NCBI RefSeq assembly: GCF_003515075.1
Contig: NZ_QWLV01000007.1
Span: 1-64,000 of the forward strand
Source of the DNA: Sphingomonas gilva
GTDB taxonomy: Bacteria; Pseudomonadota; Alphaproteobacteria; Sphingomonadales; Sphingomonadaceae
Direction: 5' to 3'
DNA: 64,000 bases
Part shown: positions 52,100-60,883 of the stretch, in pieces
How the letters are laid out: every line of letters starts with the position of its first letter
How positions within the stretch are numbered: the stretch's first letter is position 1
Notes under the pieces: generated by a model
Databases searched by the model: none
What the model was told of the DNA's origin: nothing
The model's input: only the letters and a program-made list of their open reading frames with translations
Program-made: the position numbers and the translations under genes

Positions 52100-53305
52100 T
52101 CACGCCGCCTGGGCCGGGGTGTTGACGCCCTTCGACTGGAGATATTTACGGATGTTGCGCGCCGCCTGGCGCAGGCGCTGCTCGTTCTCGACCATGGCGA
52201 TGCGGACATAGCCTTCGCCGTCCTCGCCGTAGCCGACGCCGGGGGCGACAGCGACCTTGGCTTCGGTGAGGAGCTGTTTCGAGAATTCGAGGCTGCCCAT
52301 GTCCTTCAGCGCGGGGGGCAGCGGGGCCCAGGCGAACATCGACGCCTTGGGCGGGGGGATGTCCCAGCCGGCGCGGCCGAACGCCTCGACCATCACGTCG
52401 CGGCGCTTGTGGTAGAGCAGGCGGTTCTTCTCGACGATGTCCTGCGGGCCGTTGAGCGCCGCGCATGCGGCCGCCTGGATGGGCGTGAAGGCGCCGTAAT
52501 CGAGATAGGACTTCACCCGCGTCATCGCCGCGATCAGCTTGCGGTTGCCGACCGCGAAGCCCATCCGCCAGCCGGCCATCGAATAGGTCTTCGACAGCGA
52601 GGTGAATTCGACCGCGACGTCCTTGGCGCCCTTCACCTCCAGGATCGAACGCGTCGGATTGCCGTCATAATAGAGTTCCGAATAGGCGAGGTCGGAGAGG
52701 ATCCAGACCTGGTTCTCCTTCGCCCAGGCGACGAGCCGTTCGTAGAAGGCGAGATCGACGGTCTCGGCGGTGGGGTTCGACGGATAATTGACCACCAGCA
52801 CGCTGGGGCGCGGGACGGTGAAGGCCATCGCGCGGTCCAATGAGCGGAAATAATGCTCGTCGGGCGTGGTCGGCACGCTGCGGATCGTCGCTCCCGCGAT
52901 GATGAAGCCGAAGGTGTGGATCGGATAGCTGGGGTTGGGCGCGAGCACGACGTCGCCCGGCGCGGTGATCGCGGTGGCGAGGCTGGCGAGGCCCTCCTTC
53001 GACCCCATCGTCACCACCACTTCGGTCTCGGGATCAACATCCACGTTGAAGCGGCGGCCGTAATAATTGGCCTGGGCGCGCCTGAGGCCGGGAATGCCCT
53101 TGGACTGCGAATAGCCGTGCGCGTCCGGCTTGCGCGCGACCTCGCACAGCTTGTCGATGACGTGATCGGGCGGCGGCAGATCGGGATTGCCCATGCCGAG
53201 ATCGATGATGTCCTCCCCGCCCGCGCGCGCCGCCGCCCGCATCGCGTTCACCTCGGCGATGACATAGGGGGGCAGGCGCTTGATGCGGTAGAATTCCTCG
53301 GACAC
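52100..53305 (-). CDS. AlaC-type pyridoxal-phosphate aminotransferase (alanine/LL-DAP-aminotransferase-like)
   Basis: A 401-residue class I aminotransferase. PLP contacts include DLGMGNPDLPPP near the N terminus, NYPSNPTAETVDLAFYE, the cofactor Asp in ILSDLAYSELYYDG and Lys in TSLSKTYSMAGWRMGFAVG. It is closest in pattern to the AlaC/YfdZ glutamate-pyruvate transaminase group, which is often named LL-diaminopimelate aminotransferase. The start is GTG 53305 with AAGGA seven bases upstream. It is divergent from phaC. Confidence 0.9.
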   Translation of the reverse strand: MSEEFYRIKRLPPYVIAEVNAMRAAARAGGEDIIDLGMGNPDLPPPDHVIDKLCEVARKPDAHGYSQSKGIPGLRRAQANYYGRRFNVDVDPETEVVVTMGSKEGLASLATAITAPGDVVLAPNPSYPIHTFGFIIAGATIRSVPTTPDEHYFRSLDRAMAFTVPRPSVLVVNYPSNPTAETVDLAFYERLVAWAKENQVWILSDLAYSELYYDGNPTRSILEVKGAKDVAVEFTSLSKTYSMAGWRMGFAVGNRKLIAAMTRVKSYLDYGAFTPIQAAACAALNGPQDIVEKNRLLYHKRRDVMVEAFGRAGWDIPPPKASMFAWAPLPPALKDMGSLEFSKQLLTEAKVAVAPGVGYGEDGEGYVRIAMVENEQRLRQAARNIRKYLQSKGVNTPAQAA

Positions 53306-53401
53306 GGGACCATCCTTGCTGATAGCTGCGCGTTCCTAATCCGCCCTTCGCGTCTGCAGCGCAACCGGCTAATGTCGCGGGCGAACAGCGAGAGGATTGT
53401 C

Positions 53402-55147
53402 ATGCCCGATTCCGCCGACACCACGACGCTGCCGCCGATGCCGAGCCTCGAGGATCTGCAGCACTGGACCTGGGTGGTCGGCCGGGCGCAGCAGATGATG
53501 ATGGAATTCGGGCTGGAGGCGATGAAGAAGGCGCCCGCCGGCGGCGCGCCGGCCTTTCCCGGCTTCGATCCGCAGGCGATGATCAGGGCGCAGGCCGATT
53601 TCTGGACCGACGGGATGAAGCTGTGGCAGGGTTTTCTCGATCCCGCCGCCGCGCCGCCGGAGGAATCGCCCGAACATGCGCGCGACAAGCGCTTCAAGGC
53701 GCCGCAATGGCGCGACAACCCCGCCTATGACCTGATCCGCCGCACCTATCTCCTGATCTCCGACCATCTGCTGAAGGGCGTCGACCAGATCGAGGGGCTC
53801 GATCCCCGGCAGAAGGAGCAGCTCAAATTCGCCACGCGCGGCTTCGTCGACGCGATGAGCCCGTCCAACTTCCCCCTCACCAACCCGCAGGTGATGGAGA
53901 AGATGATCGAGACACGCGGCGAGAGCCTGCTCAAGGGCCTGCAGAACATGCTCAATGATCTGGGCAAGGGGCAGCTGACGCATACCGACCCCCATGCCTT
54001 CGAGGTGGGGCGCAACATCGCGGTCACGCCGGGCAAGGTGGTGCATGAGACGCCGCTCTATCAGCTGATCCAGTATGACCCGACGACCGAGGAGGTGCTG
54101 GAGACGCCGCTCGTCATCTTCCCGCCGTGGATCAACCGCTTCTACATCCTCGATCTCAACCCCGAGAAGAGCTTCATCCGCTGGGCGGTCGAGCAGGGGC
54201 TGACCGTCTTTGTCGTCTCGTGGAAATCGGCCGACGCCACGATGAAGGACGTGGTGTGGGACGATTATGTCGGCGCCCAGGTCGACGCGATCGATACCGT
54301 GCGCGACGCGCTGGGCGTCGATGGCGTGCACGCGATCGGCTATTGCGTGGCGGGCACGACGCTCGCCGCGACGCTGGCGGTGCTCGCCGCGCGCAAGCAG
54401 GCGGAGAAGGTCCGGAGCGCGACCTTCTTCACCGCGCAGGTCGATTTCAGCCAGGCGGGCGATCTCAAGGTCTTCGTCGACGACAACCAGATGCAGCTGA
54501 TCGAGGCGATGTCGGGCGAGGGCTTCCTCGACGGGCGCTACATGGCCGCGACCTTCAACCTGCTCAGGGGCCGCGACCTGATCTGGAACTATGTCGCGCA
54601 GAATTATCTGATGGGCGAGGATTACCCGCCCTTCGACCTGCTTCACTGGAATGGCGACACCACCAACCTGCCGGCCAAGTGGCACAAGGGCTATCTGACC
54701 GACCTCTACCGCGACAACATGCTGGTTACGCCGGGGGCGATGGCGATCGGGGGGACGCCGATCGACCTCTCCGTGGTCAAGACGCCGACCTATGTCCAGG
54801 CGGGGCGCGAGGACCATATCGCGCCGGCCGAGAGCGTGTGGAAGATCACCGACCATTTCACCGGGCCGCTGAAGTTCGTCCTGGCGGGATCGGGGCACAT
54901 CGCCGGCGTGGTCAATCCGCCATCGGCGATGAAATACCAATATTGGACCAACGACAGGAAGACGGGCAGCCTGGCCGAGTTCATCGCCGGCGCGACCGAG
55001 ACCAAGGGCAGCTGGTGGCCCGACTGGCTGGCCTGGCTCGAAAAGCTGGACGGCAGAAAGGTCAAGGCCAAAGGCGCGCGCGTGCCGGGCAAGGGCAAGC
55101 TGAAGGCGATAGAGGACGCCCCGGGGCGGTACGTTCGCCAGCGGTGA
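53402..55147 (+). CDS. phaC: Class I poly(R)-hydroxyalkanoate synthase
   Basis: A 581-residue PHA synthase that polymerises 3-hydroxyacyl-CoA at the granule surface. The lipase-like box is GYCVAG with catalytic Cys315. REDHIAP supplies Asp, and SGHIAGVVNPP supplies His. FPPWINRFYILDL and WKGSA-like SWKSADATM are family markers. The start ATG 53402 has GAGAGG six bases upstream; ATG 53372 is the alternative. A phasin gene follows after repeat C2, as expected for a granule-forming locus. phaA and phaB are not here. Confidence 0.93.
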   Translation: MPDSADTTTLPPMPSLEDLQHWTWVVGRAQQMMMEFGLEAMKKAPAGGAPAFPGFDPQAMIRAQADFWTDGMKLWQGFLDPAAAPPEESPEHARDKRFKAPQWRDNPAYDLIRRTYLLISDHLLKGVDQIEGLDPRQKEQLKFATRGFVDAMSPSNFPLTNPQVMEKMIETRGESLLKGLQNMLNDLGKGQLTHTDPHAFEVGRNIAVTPGKVVHETPLYQLIQYDPTTEEVLETPLVIFPPWINRFYILDLNPEKSFIRWAVEQGLTVFVVSWKSADATMKDVVWDDYVGAQVDAIDTVRDALGVDGVHAIGYCVAGTTLAATLAVLAARKQAEKVRSATFFTAQVDFSQAGDLKVFVDDNQMQLIEAMSGEGFLDGRYMAATFNLLRGRDLIWNYVAQNYLMGEDYPPFDLLHWNGDTTNLPAKWHKGYLTDLYRDNMLVTPGAMAIGGTPIDLSVVKTPTYVQAGREDHIAPAESVWKITDHFTGPLKFVLAGSGHIAGVVNPPSAMKYQYWTNDRKTGSLAEFIAGATETKGSWWPDWLAWLEKLDGRKVKAKGARVPGKGKLKAIEDAPGRYVRQR

Positions 55148-55153
55148 ATGATA

Positions 55154-55264
55154 TTCCCCTCCCTTCAAGGGAGGGGATCAGCGCTGCTTTGCGGGGCAAA
55201 GAGTCTTTTGGGCGCGCGGACGCGCGCACCCACCCCCAGCCCCTCCCTTGCAAGGGAGGGGAGT
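55154..55264. repeat. Repeat family C, copy C2
   Basis: Arms CCCCTCCCTTCAAGGGAGGG and CCCCTCCCTTGCAAGGGAGG, each self-complementary, between phaC and the phasin gene. Confidence 0.85.
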
Positions 55265-55316
55265 CTTGGGACGCCGACCTTCCCGGGACATTTTTGTTGC
55301 GGCGCACAAATTTTAC

Positions 55317-55345
55317 TTGAAGTCGCATCGCGTCTCCTCTATGTT
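55317..55345 (+). promoter_or_regulatory. Predicted phasin promoter
   Basis: TTGAAG (55317-55322), 17-base spacer, TATGTT (55340-55345). The -10 overlaps the palindrome at 55342-55356. Confidence 0.45.
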
Positions 55346-55356
55346 GCAGTGCAACA
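55342..55356. promoter_or_regulatory. PhaR-type operator candidate
   Basis: TGTTGCA-G-TGCAACA, a perfect seven-base inverted repeat 21 bp before the phasin ATG. TGC/GCA-rich palindromes at phasin promoters are bound by the PHB-sensing repressor PhaR in other alphaproteobacteria; no phaR gene lies in this window. Confidence 0.6.
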
Positions 55357-55377
55357 GAGAATTGGGAGACGTTTCAC

Positions 55378-56166
55378 ATGGCGACCAAGCCCGCGGTCGA
55401 ACTCGCGAAGACGACGGAAGTGGCCTCGGCCGCACCCGCCGCCGCGCCGGTGAAGGCCGAAGCTGCGAAGCCCGCGACGCCGGCTCCCGCCCCCAAGCCC
55501 GCGACGCCTGCAAAGGCACCCGCGGTCGCGGCCAAAGCCGAGGCCAAGCCCGCCCTCAAGCCTGCCAAGGCGAAGCGCGCGCCCAAGGCCCCAGTGAACA
55601 AAATCAACGTGAAGAAGACCGTCGTCAACAAAGCCAAGCCCGTCGCCAAGGCGCCGGCGCTCGCCACCAAAATCGCCAGCGCGCCCGCCGCGCCGGCCAA
55701 GAAGGAAGCCAAAGTGATGCAGGACACGATCAAGAAGACCACCGCCGAGACCACCGAGCGCGCCAAGGCGATGTTCGGCGATTTCAACGCGCGCACCCAG
55801 GACGCGGTCGCCAAGGGCGCCAAGGCGTTCGACGAGCTGAACGCGTTCGTCAAGGGCAATCTCGAGGCGTTCGTCGAATCCTCGAAGATCGCCGCCAAGG
55901 GCGCCGAGGACATCGCCAAATATTCGGCCGAATATGGCCGCAAGGCGATCGCCGAGACGACCGAGAACGCGAAGAAGTTCGCCGCCGTCAAGTCGCCGAC
56001 CGAATTCTTCCAGCTGCAGAGCGAGCTGGTGAAGGCGTCGATCGATTCGCTGGTGACCGAGAGCTCGAAGTTCACCGAGAACTATCTGAAGCTGATGGGC
56101 GAGGTCGCCCAGCCGATCTCCAACCGCGTCGCGGTTGCGGTCGAGAAGGCGAAGATCGCCGCCTGA
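55378..56166 (+). CDS. phaP: Phasin family PHB granule-associated protein
   Basis: A 262-residue protein. The first about 110 residues are an Ala/Lys/Pro-rich, histone H1-like stretch (repeated KPATPA, KAPAVAAKAEAKP, KKTVVNKAKPVAK). The rest is the amphipathic helical phasin domain: RAKAMFGDFNARTQDAVAKG, YSAEYGRKAIAETTENAKKF and KSPTEFFQLQSELVKASIDS. Phasins coat polyhydroxybutyrate granules; the basic tail could bind nucleoid DNA, as proposed for PhaM/PhaF-type proteins. It has a GGGAG site, its own palindromic operator and a strong terminator. Confidence 0.9.
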   Translation: MATKPAVELAKTTEVASAAPAAAPVKAEAAKPATPAPAPKPATPAKAPAVAAKAEAKPALKPAKAKRAPKAPVNKINVKKTVVNKAKPVAKAPALATKIASAPAAPAKKEAKVMQDTIKKTTAETTERAKAMFGDFNARTQDAVAKGAKAFDELNAFVKGNLEAFVESSKIAAKGAEDIAKYSAEYGRKAIAETTENAKKFAAVKSPTEFFQLQSELVKASIDSLVTESSKFTENYLKLMGEVAQPISNRVAVAVEKAKIAA

Positions 56167-56191
56167 TCGCAGGTGTAGCGTAAGCGTAAGG

Positions 56192-56236
56192 GCGGGCGGC
56201 CTTCCCGGTGCGGGACGGCCGCCCGCTTTCTTTTTT
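56192..56236 (+). terminator. Rho-independent terminator of the phasin gene
   Basis: GCGGGCGGCC pairs with GGCCGCCCGC (10 bp) and the loop can extend the stem; it is followed by TTTCTTTTTT. Confidence 0.9.
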
Positions 56237-56289
56237 GCGCGAGGCCAGCCTTGCCCTCAGCGCCTGCCATGCCTTATTTTGCGTGCGTG

Positions 56290-56640
56290 ATGTCCGAGAC
56301 TTTCCCGATCCATGCGATGGCCCAGAAGGATGAAGGCGATGCCGGCACCGGCCTGGGCGTCGCCACGCGCACGCGCACCCGGACCAAGCAGCCGACGCCC
56401 TACAAGGTGCTGATGCTCAACGACGATTATACGCCGATGGAGTTCGTCGTCGCGGTGCTGCAGCAGTTTTTCCGCATGTCGATCGAGGATGCGACACGGG
56501 TGATGCTCCATGTTCACCAGCGCGGCGTGGGGGTATGCGGCGTGTTCAGCTATGAGGTGGCGGAGACCAAGGTCACCCAGGTGATGGATTACGCGCGGGC
56601 GAACCAGCACCCGCTGCAATGCACGCTGGAGAAGGCGTAG
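56290..56640 (+). CDS. clpS: ATP-dependent Clp protease adaptor ClpS
   Basis: A 116-residue N-end-rule adaptor for ClpAP. The binding-pocket motifs are [19 protein letters not shown] and [23 protein letters not shown], with the ending [10 protein letters not shown]. The N terminus is a flexible basic stretch (TRTRTRTKQ). I use ATG 56290; the open frame starts at 56251 and ATG 56317 would also be in frame. clpA is not downstream here; a Crp-type gene converges instead. Confidence 0.93.
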   Translation: MSETFPIHAMAQKDEGDAGTGLGVATRTRTRTKQPTPYKVLMLNDDYTPMEFVVAVLQQFFRMSIEDATRVMLHVHQRGVGVCGVFSYEVAETKVTQVMDYARANQHPLQCTLEKA

Positions 56641-56650
56641 GCGGCCTGAT

Positions 56651-56781
56651 CCTCCTCGCTCGCGGGGAGGGGGACCATGCGGAGCATGGTGGAGGGGGCC
56701 CTCCACCAGCACCACACTCGCGGTGAGCCCCCTCCACCACGCCGCTGCGCGTCGCGGTCCCCCTCCCCGTGCCGGGGAGGA
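56651..56781. repeat. Repeat family D
   Basis: A long imperfect palindrome between convergent clpS and the Crp gene: outer arms TCCTCC-x-GCGGGGAGGGGGACC and GGTCCCCCTCCCCGTG-x-GGAGGA, inner arms GTGGAGGGGGC and GCCCCCTCCAC. It is a single copy in this window, but the build matches families A-C. Confidence 0.75.
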
Positions 56782-56782
56782 T

Positions 56783-57517
56783 TTATCTCGCCCCGGGCAG
56801 CCAGCTCAGGTCGAGATTCTCGTAGCGGTCGACATAGTTCGCCGCGCGGGTCAGCGCCTTTTCGTCGGCGATGCGGACCTTGCCGCCTTCGCGTGAGATC
56901 AGCTTGTCGTCCTCCAGCTGGCGCAGCATGCGGTTGACGTGGACCGCGGTCAGGCCGGTCGCGTCGCCGATCTCCTCCTGGGTCAGGCCCAGCACGAACT
57001 CGCCCCGAATCGTCTTGTCCATCACGCGGAAGCGATTGCGCATCTCAAGCAGCAGCGCGGCGACGCGCGCCTTGGCGCTGGTCCGGCCCAGGGCGGCCAG
57101 CCGATCTGTCAGCGCGACGCGTTCGATCTGGGCATAGACCAGGATCATCGCGCCCAGCCGCGGATGGGTTTCCATGAGGGTCGATAGCGCCGCCTTATCG
57201 AACGGGCAGACGACCGAATCGGCCAGCGCGACGATGGTCTCCGGGCCTTCATGGTAAACCAGCCCGCCCGCGCCGACCATGTCGCCGGGAAACAGGAAGC
57301 GCAGGATCTGCCGGCTGCCGTCGTCGAGCAGCACATAGCTCATCATCAGGCCCTTGCGCAGGATGAAGATCTCGCTCGCGGGATCGTTCTCCCGCACCAG
57401 CACGCCGCCGCGCTTCACCGCGCGCTCGCGTTCCTCGAGCCGGTGCAACGCTTTCTGTTCGACCTCGGTCAGATCGAGATGGTCACCAATACGCTCCGCG
57501 AAACAACTGCCGGACAT
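56783..57517 (-). CDS. Crp/Fnr family transcriptional regulator
   Basis: A 244-residue regulator: cyclic-nucleotide-type beta-roll (about 20-130, with [28 protein letters not shown]), dimer helix and a C-terminal winged helix with [21 protein letters not shown]. The N-terminal Cys5 is alone, so there is no Fnr-type four-cysteine cluster; an oxygen-labile cluster is unlikely. The phosphate-cassette Arg/Ser pair of true CRP is not evident either. ATG 57517 follows a run of G residues. It is divergent from murA across 120 bp. Confidence 0.9.
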   Translation of the reverse strand: MSGSCFAERIGDHLDLTEVEQKALHRLEERERAVKRGGVLVRENDPASEIFILRKGLMMSYVLLDDGSRQILRFLFPGDMVGAGGLVYHEGPETIVALADSVVCPFDKAALSTLMETHPRLGAMILVYAQIERVALTDRLAALGRTSAKARVAALLLEMRNRFRVMDKTIRGEFVLGLTQEEIGDATGLTAVHVNRMLRQLEDDKLISREGGKVRIADEKALTRAANYVDRYENLDLSWLPGAR

Positions 57518-57637
57518 GAACCCCCCCGATACGCGGGCACATGGGTGCGCATGATCGTTGCGCGGCGCATTAACATCGATCAACCGCGCCGACGGGGATC
57601 GCTTGCGTGGTCCCGGCGACACGATAGAAGCGCGGCC

Positions 57638-58921
57638 ATGGATCGTATTCTCATTCGCGGCGGCAAACGCCTGGAGGGCCGCCTGCCGATATCGGGGGCG
57701 AAGAACGCCGCGCTGACGCTGCTGCCCTGCGCGCTCCTGACCGAGGACGCGCTGACCCTCGCCAACCTGCCGCGGCTGGCCGATGTCGACAGCTTCGGCC
57801 ATCTGCTCAACCAGCTGGGCGTCTCGACGATGGTCGAAGGGTCGCGGCCGGAGGATTTCGGGCGGGTGATGCAGTTGCGCGCCGGCTCGCTGACCTCGAC
57901 GGTCGCGCCCTATGACATCGTCCGCAAGATGCGCGCGTCGATCCTGGTGCTGGGGCCGCTGGTCGCGCGCGCCGGCGAGGCCACGGTCTCGCTCCCGGGC
58001 GGCTGCGCGATCGGCAACCGGCCGATCGACCTGCATCTGAAGGCGCTGGAGGCGATGGGCGCGGAGATCGAGCTGACCGCGGGCTATGTCAAGGCGACCG
58101 CGCCGGGCGGGCGGCTGCCGGGCGGGCGCTTCGTGTTTCCCGTCGTCTCGGTCGGCGCGACCGAGAATGCGCTGATGGCGGCGGCGCTCGCGCGCGGCAC
58201 GACGGTGCTGGAGAATGCCGCGCGCGAGCCCGAGATCGTCGATCTGTGCCACTGCCTGGTGGCGATGGGCGCGGTGATCGACGGGATCGGCACCGAGACG
58301 CTGACGATCGAGGGGCGCGAGCGGCTGCACGGCGCGACCTACCGGGTGATGCCCGACCGGATCGAGGCGGGGAGCTACGCCTGCGCCGCGGCGATCACCG
58401 GCGGGTCGCTGGAGCTGGCGGGCGCGCGCGCCGACGAGATGCGCGCGACGCTCGCCGCGCTCAGGGAGGCCGGGGTGCGGATCGAGGAGCGCAAGGACGG
58501 CGTGCTGGTGGAGGCGGGCGACCGGCTGGGGCCGCTGACGCTCAGCACCGCCCCCTATCCTGGTTTCGCCACCGACATGCAGGCGCAGTTCATGGCGATG
58601 CTGACCAAGGCCGACGGCGCCAGCGTGCTGACCGAGACGATCTTCGAGAACCGCTATATGCACGTGCCCGAGCTGGCGCGGATGGGCGCGGACATCCAGG
58701 TGCGCGGAAGGTCCGCGGTGGTGCGCGGCGTCGACCGGCTGATCGGCGCGCCGGTGATGGCGACCGACCTGCGCGCGTCGATGAGCCTGGTGCTGGCGGG
58801 CCTCGCCGCCGAGGGTGAGACGGTGGTGCAGCGCGTCTATCACCTCGATCGCGGCTATGAGCGGCTGGAGGAGAAGCTATCCGCGGTCGGCGCCGATATC
58901 GAGCGCGCCAGCGACGGCTGA
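57638..58921 (+). CDS. murA: UDP-N-acetylglucosamine 1-carboxyvinyltransferase
   Basis: A 427-residue MurA, the first committed step of peptidoglycan synthesis (enolpyruvyl transfer from PEP to UDP-GlcNAc) and the target of fosfomycin. The active-site loop [12 protein letters not shown] has Cys123, so the enzyme should be fosfomycin-sensitive type. [29 protein letters not shown] and the terminal [13 protein letters not shown] blocks are intact. A single gene. Confidence 0.95.
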   Translation: MDRILIRGGKRLEGRLPISGAKNAALTLLPCALLTEDALTLANLPRLADVDSFGHLLNQLGVSTMVEGSRPEDFGRVMQLRAGSLTSTVAPYDIVRKMRASILVLGPLVARAGEATVSLPGGCAIGNRPIDLHLKALEAMGAEIELTAGYVKATAPGGRLPGGRFVFPVVSVGATENALMAAALARGTTVLENAAREPEIVDLCHCLVAMGAVIDGIGTETLTIEGRERLHGATYRVMPDRIEAGSYACAAAITGGSLELAGARADEMRATLAALREAGVRIEERKDGVLVEAGDRLGPLTLSTAPYPGFATDMQAQFMAMLTKADGASVLTETIFENRYMHVPELARMGADIQVRGRSAVVRGVDRLIGAPVMATDLRASMSLVLAGLAAEGETVVQRVYHLDRGYERLEEKLSAVGADIERASDG

Positions 58922-58967
58922 ACCGACCGGGGCGGTCATTCGTTGATGACGCTCGAAGGAGAGTGTC

Positions 58968-59222
58968 ATGGACAACGCCCGGGCGCGCGACGCGCGCGAC
59001 AATGACGACAGTGCGATCATCGACGAAGCCGAGCGCGGCCCTTCCGCGCAGGGGAGCGCAGGCGGGCGGCTGCAGCGCGACGTGGGAACGCAGGACGAGG
59101 CGGCGCGCGCCGTCGATCCCGATGCGGGGCTGACCCGCGTCGAGAAGGCCGACAAGGAGCAGCGCCCGGCGCCGACGCGGAGCGACCATCAGGGCGCGCA
59201 GGAGACCCGTCATGACGGATAA
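58968..59222 (+). CDS. Small hydrophilic protein of unknown function (1)
   Basis: An 84-residue, strongly charged, Ala/Arg/Asp-rich protein without hydrophobic segments or Cys, probably disordered (RARDARDNDDSAIIDEAERG, then ADKEQRP). AAGGAGAG lies about eight bases before the ATG, which supports expression. It overlaps the next equally long gene by 11 bp. I recognise no family. Confidence 0.55.
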   Translation: MDNARARDARDNDDSAIIDEAERGPSAQGSAGGRLQRDVGTQDEAARAVDPDAGLTRVEKADKEQRPAPTRSDHQGAQETRHDG

Positions 59223-59466
59223 CGGCGACCGGCGGATGCACGAGGGGCGCAAGCCCGGACTGGACGAGGAGCGCGAGCATGAACGGCACGAGGAGCCGGT
59301 CGACGGCCTCGCGGGGCGCGAACGCGGTGTCGCGGCCGAGGGCGGCGAGGTGAGCGACATGCGCGACCGCGAGCAGCCGAGCGCGCTGGGCGGCGATGTC
59401 GCCACCCGATCGGGCACGGCGGAGACGCCCGAGGACGAGCGCGCGGACGCCGGCGACCCGGCCTGA
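59212..59466 (+). CDS. Small hydrophilic protein of unknown function (2)
   Basis: Also 84 residues and highly charged (GLDEEREHERHEEPVDGLAG). It may be disordered; motifs such as MHEGRKPG and ERGVAAEGGE do not match anything I know. The ATG lies inside the end of the preceding gene, with GGAGACC upstream, so the two are probably translated together. Confidence 0.55.
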   Translation: MTDNGDRRMHEGRKPGLDEEREHERHEEPVDGLAGRERGVAAEGGEVSDMRDREQPSALGGDVATRSGTAETPEDERADAGDPA

Positions 59467-59508
59467 TAGGGCTGGCGCCGGCCGGCGTTTTGCGCCAAGG
59501 GGCCGCGG

Positions 59509-59775
59509 ATGAGCGATACACCCCCCGACCGCCTGTCGATCTATCCCGACAGCCCCCATTTCGACGAAGCCGCGATGGAGCGCGGCGTCGGCGTCCGCTT
59601 CAAGGGCAACGAGCGCAAGGACGTCGAGGAATATTCGATCTCCGAAGGCTGGATCCGCGTCGCGCTGGGCAAGAAGGTCGATCGTCACGGTCGGCCGCTG
59701 ACGATCAAGCTCTCCGGCCCGGTCGAGGCCTGGTATCAGTCGGGCGGCGAGAGCGAGGGCGACGCCGAGAGCTGA
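59509..59775 (+). CDS. DUF3297 family protein
   Basis: An 88-residue protein fitting DUF3297 over its length: DRLSIYPDSPHFDEAAMERGVGVRFKG, the block DVEEYSISEGWIRV and KVDRHGRPLTIKLSGPVEAWY. The family is small, cytoplasmic and uncharacterised, and common in proteobacteria. A 42-bp gap separates it from the preceding small genes. Confidence 0.88.
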   Translation: MSDTPPDRLSIYPDSPHFDEAAMERGVGVRFKGNERKDVEEYSISEGWIRVALGKKVDRHGRPLTIKLSGPVEAWYQSGGESEGDAES

Positions 59776-59812
59776 GCCGGGCCCCGCTTGGCGGTTCGCG
59801 CGTTGTCGGGCC

Positions 59813-60835
59813 ATGCCGTTCCCCACGCCGCCGATCGAGCCGATGGAGGCGAAGCTCGTCGCCGCCCTGCCTGGCGAGGGCGATTGGCAGTTCGAGCCCA
59901 AATGGGACGGCTTCCGCTGCCTGGGGTTCGTCCGCGGCGGGGCGGTGTCGCTGCAGTCCAAGTCGGGCAAGCCGCTCGAGCGCTACTTCCCGGAGGTCGT
60001 GCGCGCGCTTGCGGGCCTCCCCGATGCGGTGCTCGACGGCGAGCTGCTGATCCCGGTCGGCGCGCAGCTGTCCTTCGCCGCGCTGCAGATGCGGCTGCAT
60101 CCGGCCGAGAGCCGCATCCGTCGCCTCGCCGAGGAGACGCCCGCGCGGCTGATGCTGTTCGACCTGCTATGGGCGGACAGGCGCGCCCTGGCGGACCGCC
60201 CGCTCGCCGAACGCCGCGAAGCGCTGGAGGCGTTCCATGCGCGCCACCGTTCGAAGGATCTGCGCCTGTCGCCCTGCACGCTCGATCCGGCGGTCGCCGG
60301 ACATTGGCTGGAGGCGAGCGGCCGGGCGCTCGACGGCGTGATCGCCAAGCGGCGCGATGAGCCTTATCGCCCAGGTGAGCGCGCGATACTCAAGGTCAAG
60401 CGGCTGCGCACCGCCGACTGCGTGGTCGGCGGCTTCCGCTATGCGAGCGGCGCGAAGGAGGTCGGATCGCTGCTGCTCGGCCTCCACGACGAAGAGGGGC
60501 TGCTGCATCATGTCGGCTTCACCTCGGCGATCGCCCGCGACGAGCGCGCGGCGCTGACCAGGCGGCTGGAGGCGCTGGTCGAGCCGCCGGGTTTCACCGG
60601 CGACGCGCCGGGCGGGCCGAGCCGCTGGGCGACCGAAAGGTCGGCCGAATGGCGGCCGCTCAGGCCCGCGCTCGTCGCCGAGGTCCGCTATGACCAGGTG
60701 ACCGGGCGGCGCTTCCGCCACGGCACCGCGTTCCTGCGCTGGCGTCCCGACAAGGCTCCGCGTCAATGCCGCTTCGACCAGCTGGAGGAGGAAGCGCGGC
60801 CTGAGGTGGTCGCGGCGGCGATCGGCAAGGGCTGA
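59813..60835 (+). CDS. ATP-dependent DNA ligase, LigD-ligase/LigC-like
   Basis: A 340-residue ligase made only of adenylation and OB-fold parts. The nucleotidyl Lys30 is in EPKWDGFRC; further motifs are SKSGKPLERYFPE, DGELLIP, MLFDLLW, DGVIAKRRDEPYRPGER and LKVKRLRTADCVVGG. The C terminus has the LRPALVAEVRYDQVTGRRFRHG motif seen in LigC and in the LigD ligase domain, which act in non-homologous end joining or base-excision repair. No ku or primase gene is nearby. It is the second ATP-dependent ligase in the window. Confidence 0.92.
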   Translation: MPFPTPPIEPMEAKLVAALPGEGDWQFEPKWDGFRCLGFVRGGAVSLQSKSGKPLERYFPEVVRALAGLPDAVLDGELLIPVGAQLSFAALQMRLHPAESRIRRLAEETPARLMLFDLLWADRRALADRPLAERREALEAFHARHRSKDLRLSPCTLDPAVAGHWLEASGRALDGVIAKRRDEPYRPGERAILKVKRLRTADCVVGGFRYASGAKEVGSLLLGLHDEEGLLHHVGFTSAIARDERAALTRRLEALVEPPGFTGDAPGGPSRWATERSAEWRPLRPALVAEVRYDQVTGRRFRHGTAFLRWRPDKAPRQCRFDQLEEEARPEVVAAAIGKG

Positions 60836-60883
60836 TCGTTGGAGCGCCTTGCCAGCGATCTACGTTCCCTCTACGTTCCGCGC

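Noticed and set aside
55306..55328. Third copy of the 24-nt motif upstream of the phasin gene
   Set aside because: Similarity to the other two copies is limited to about two thirds of positions and could be chance in an AT-rich promoter.
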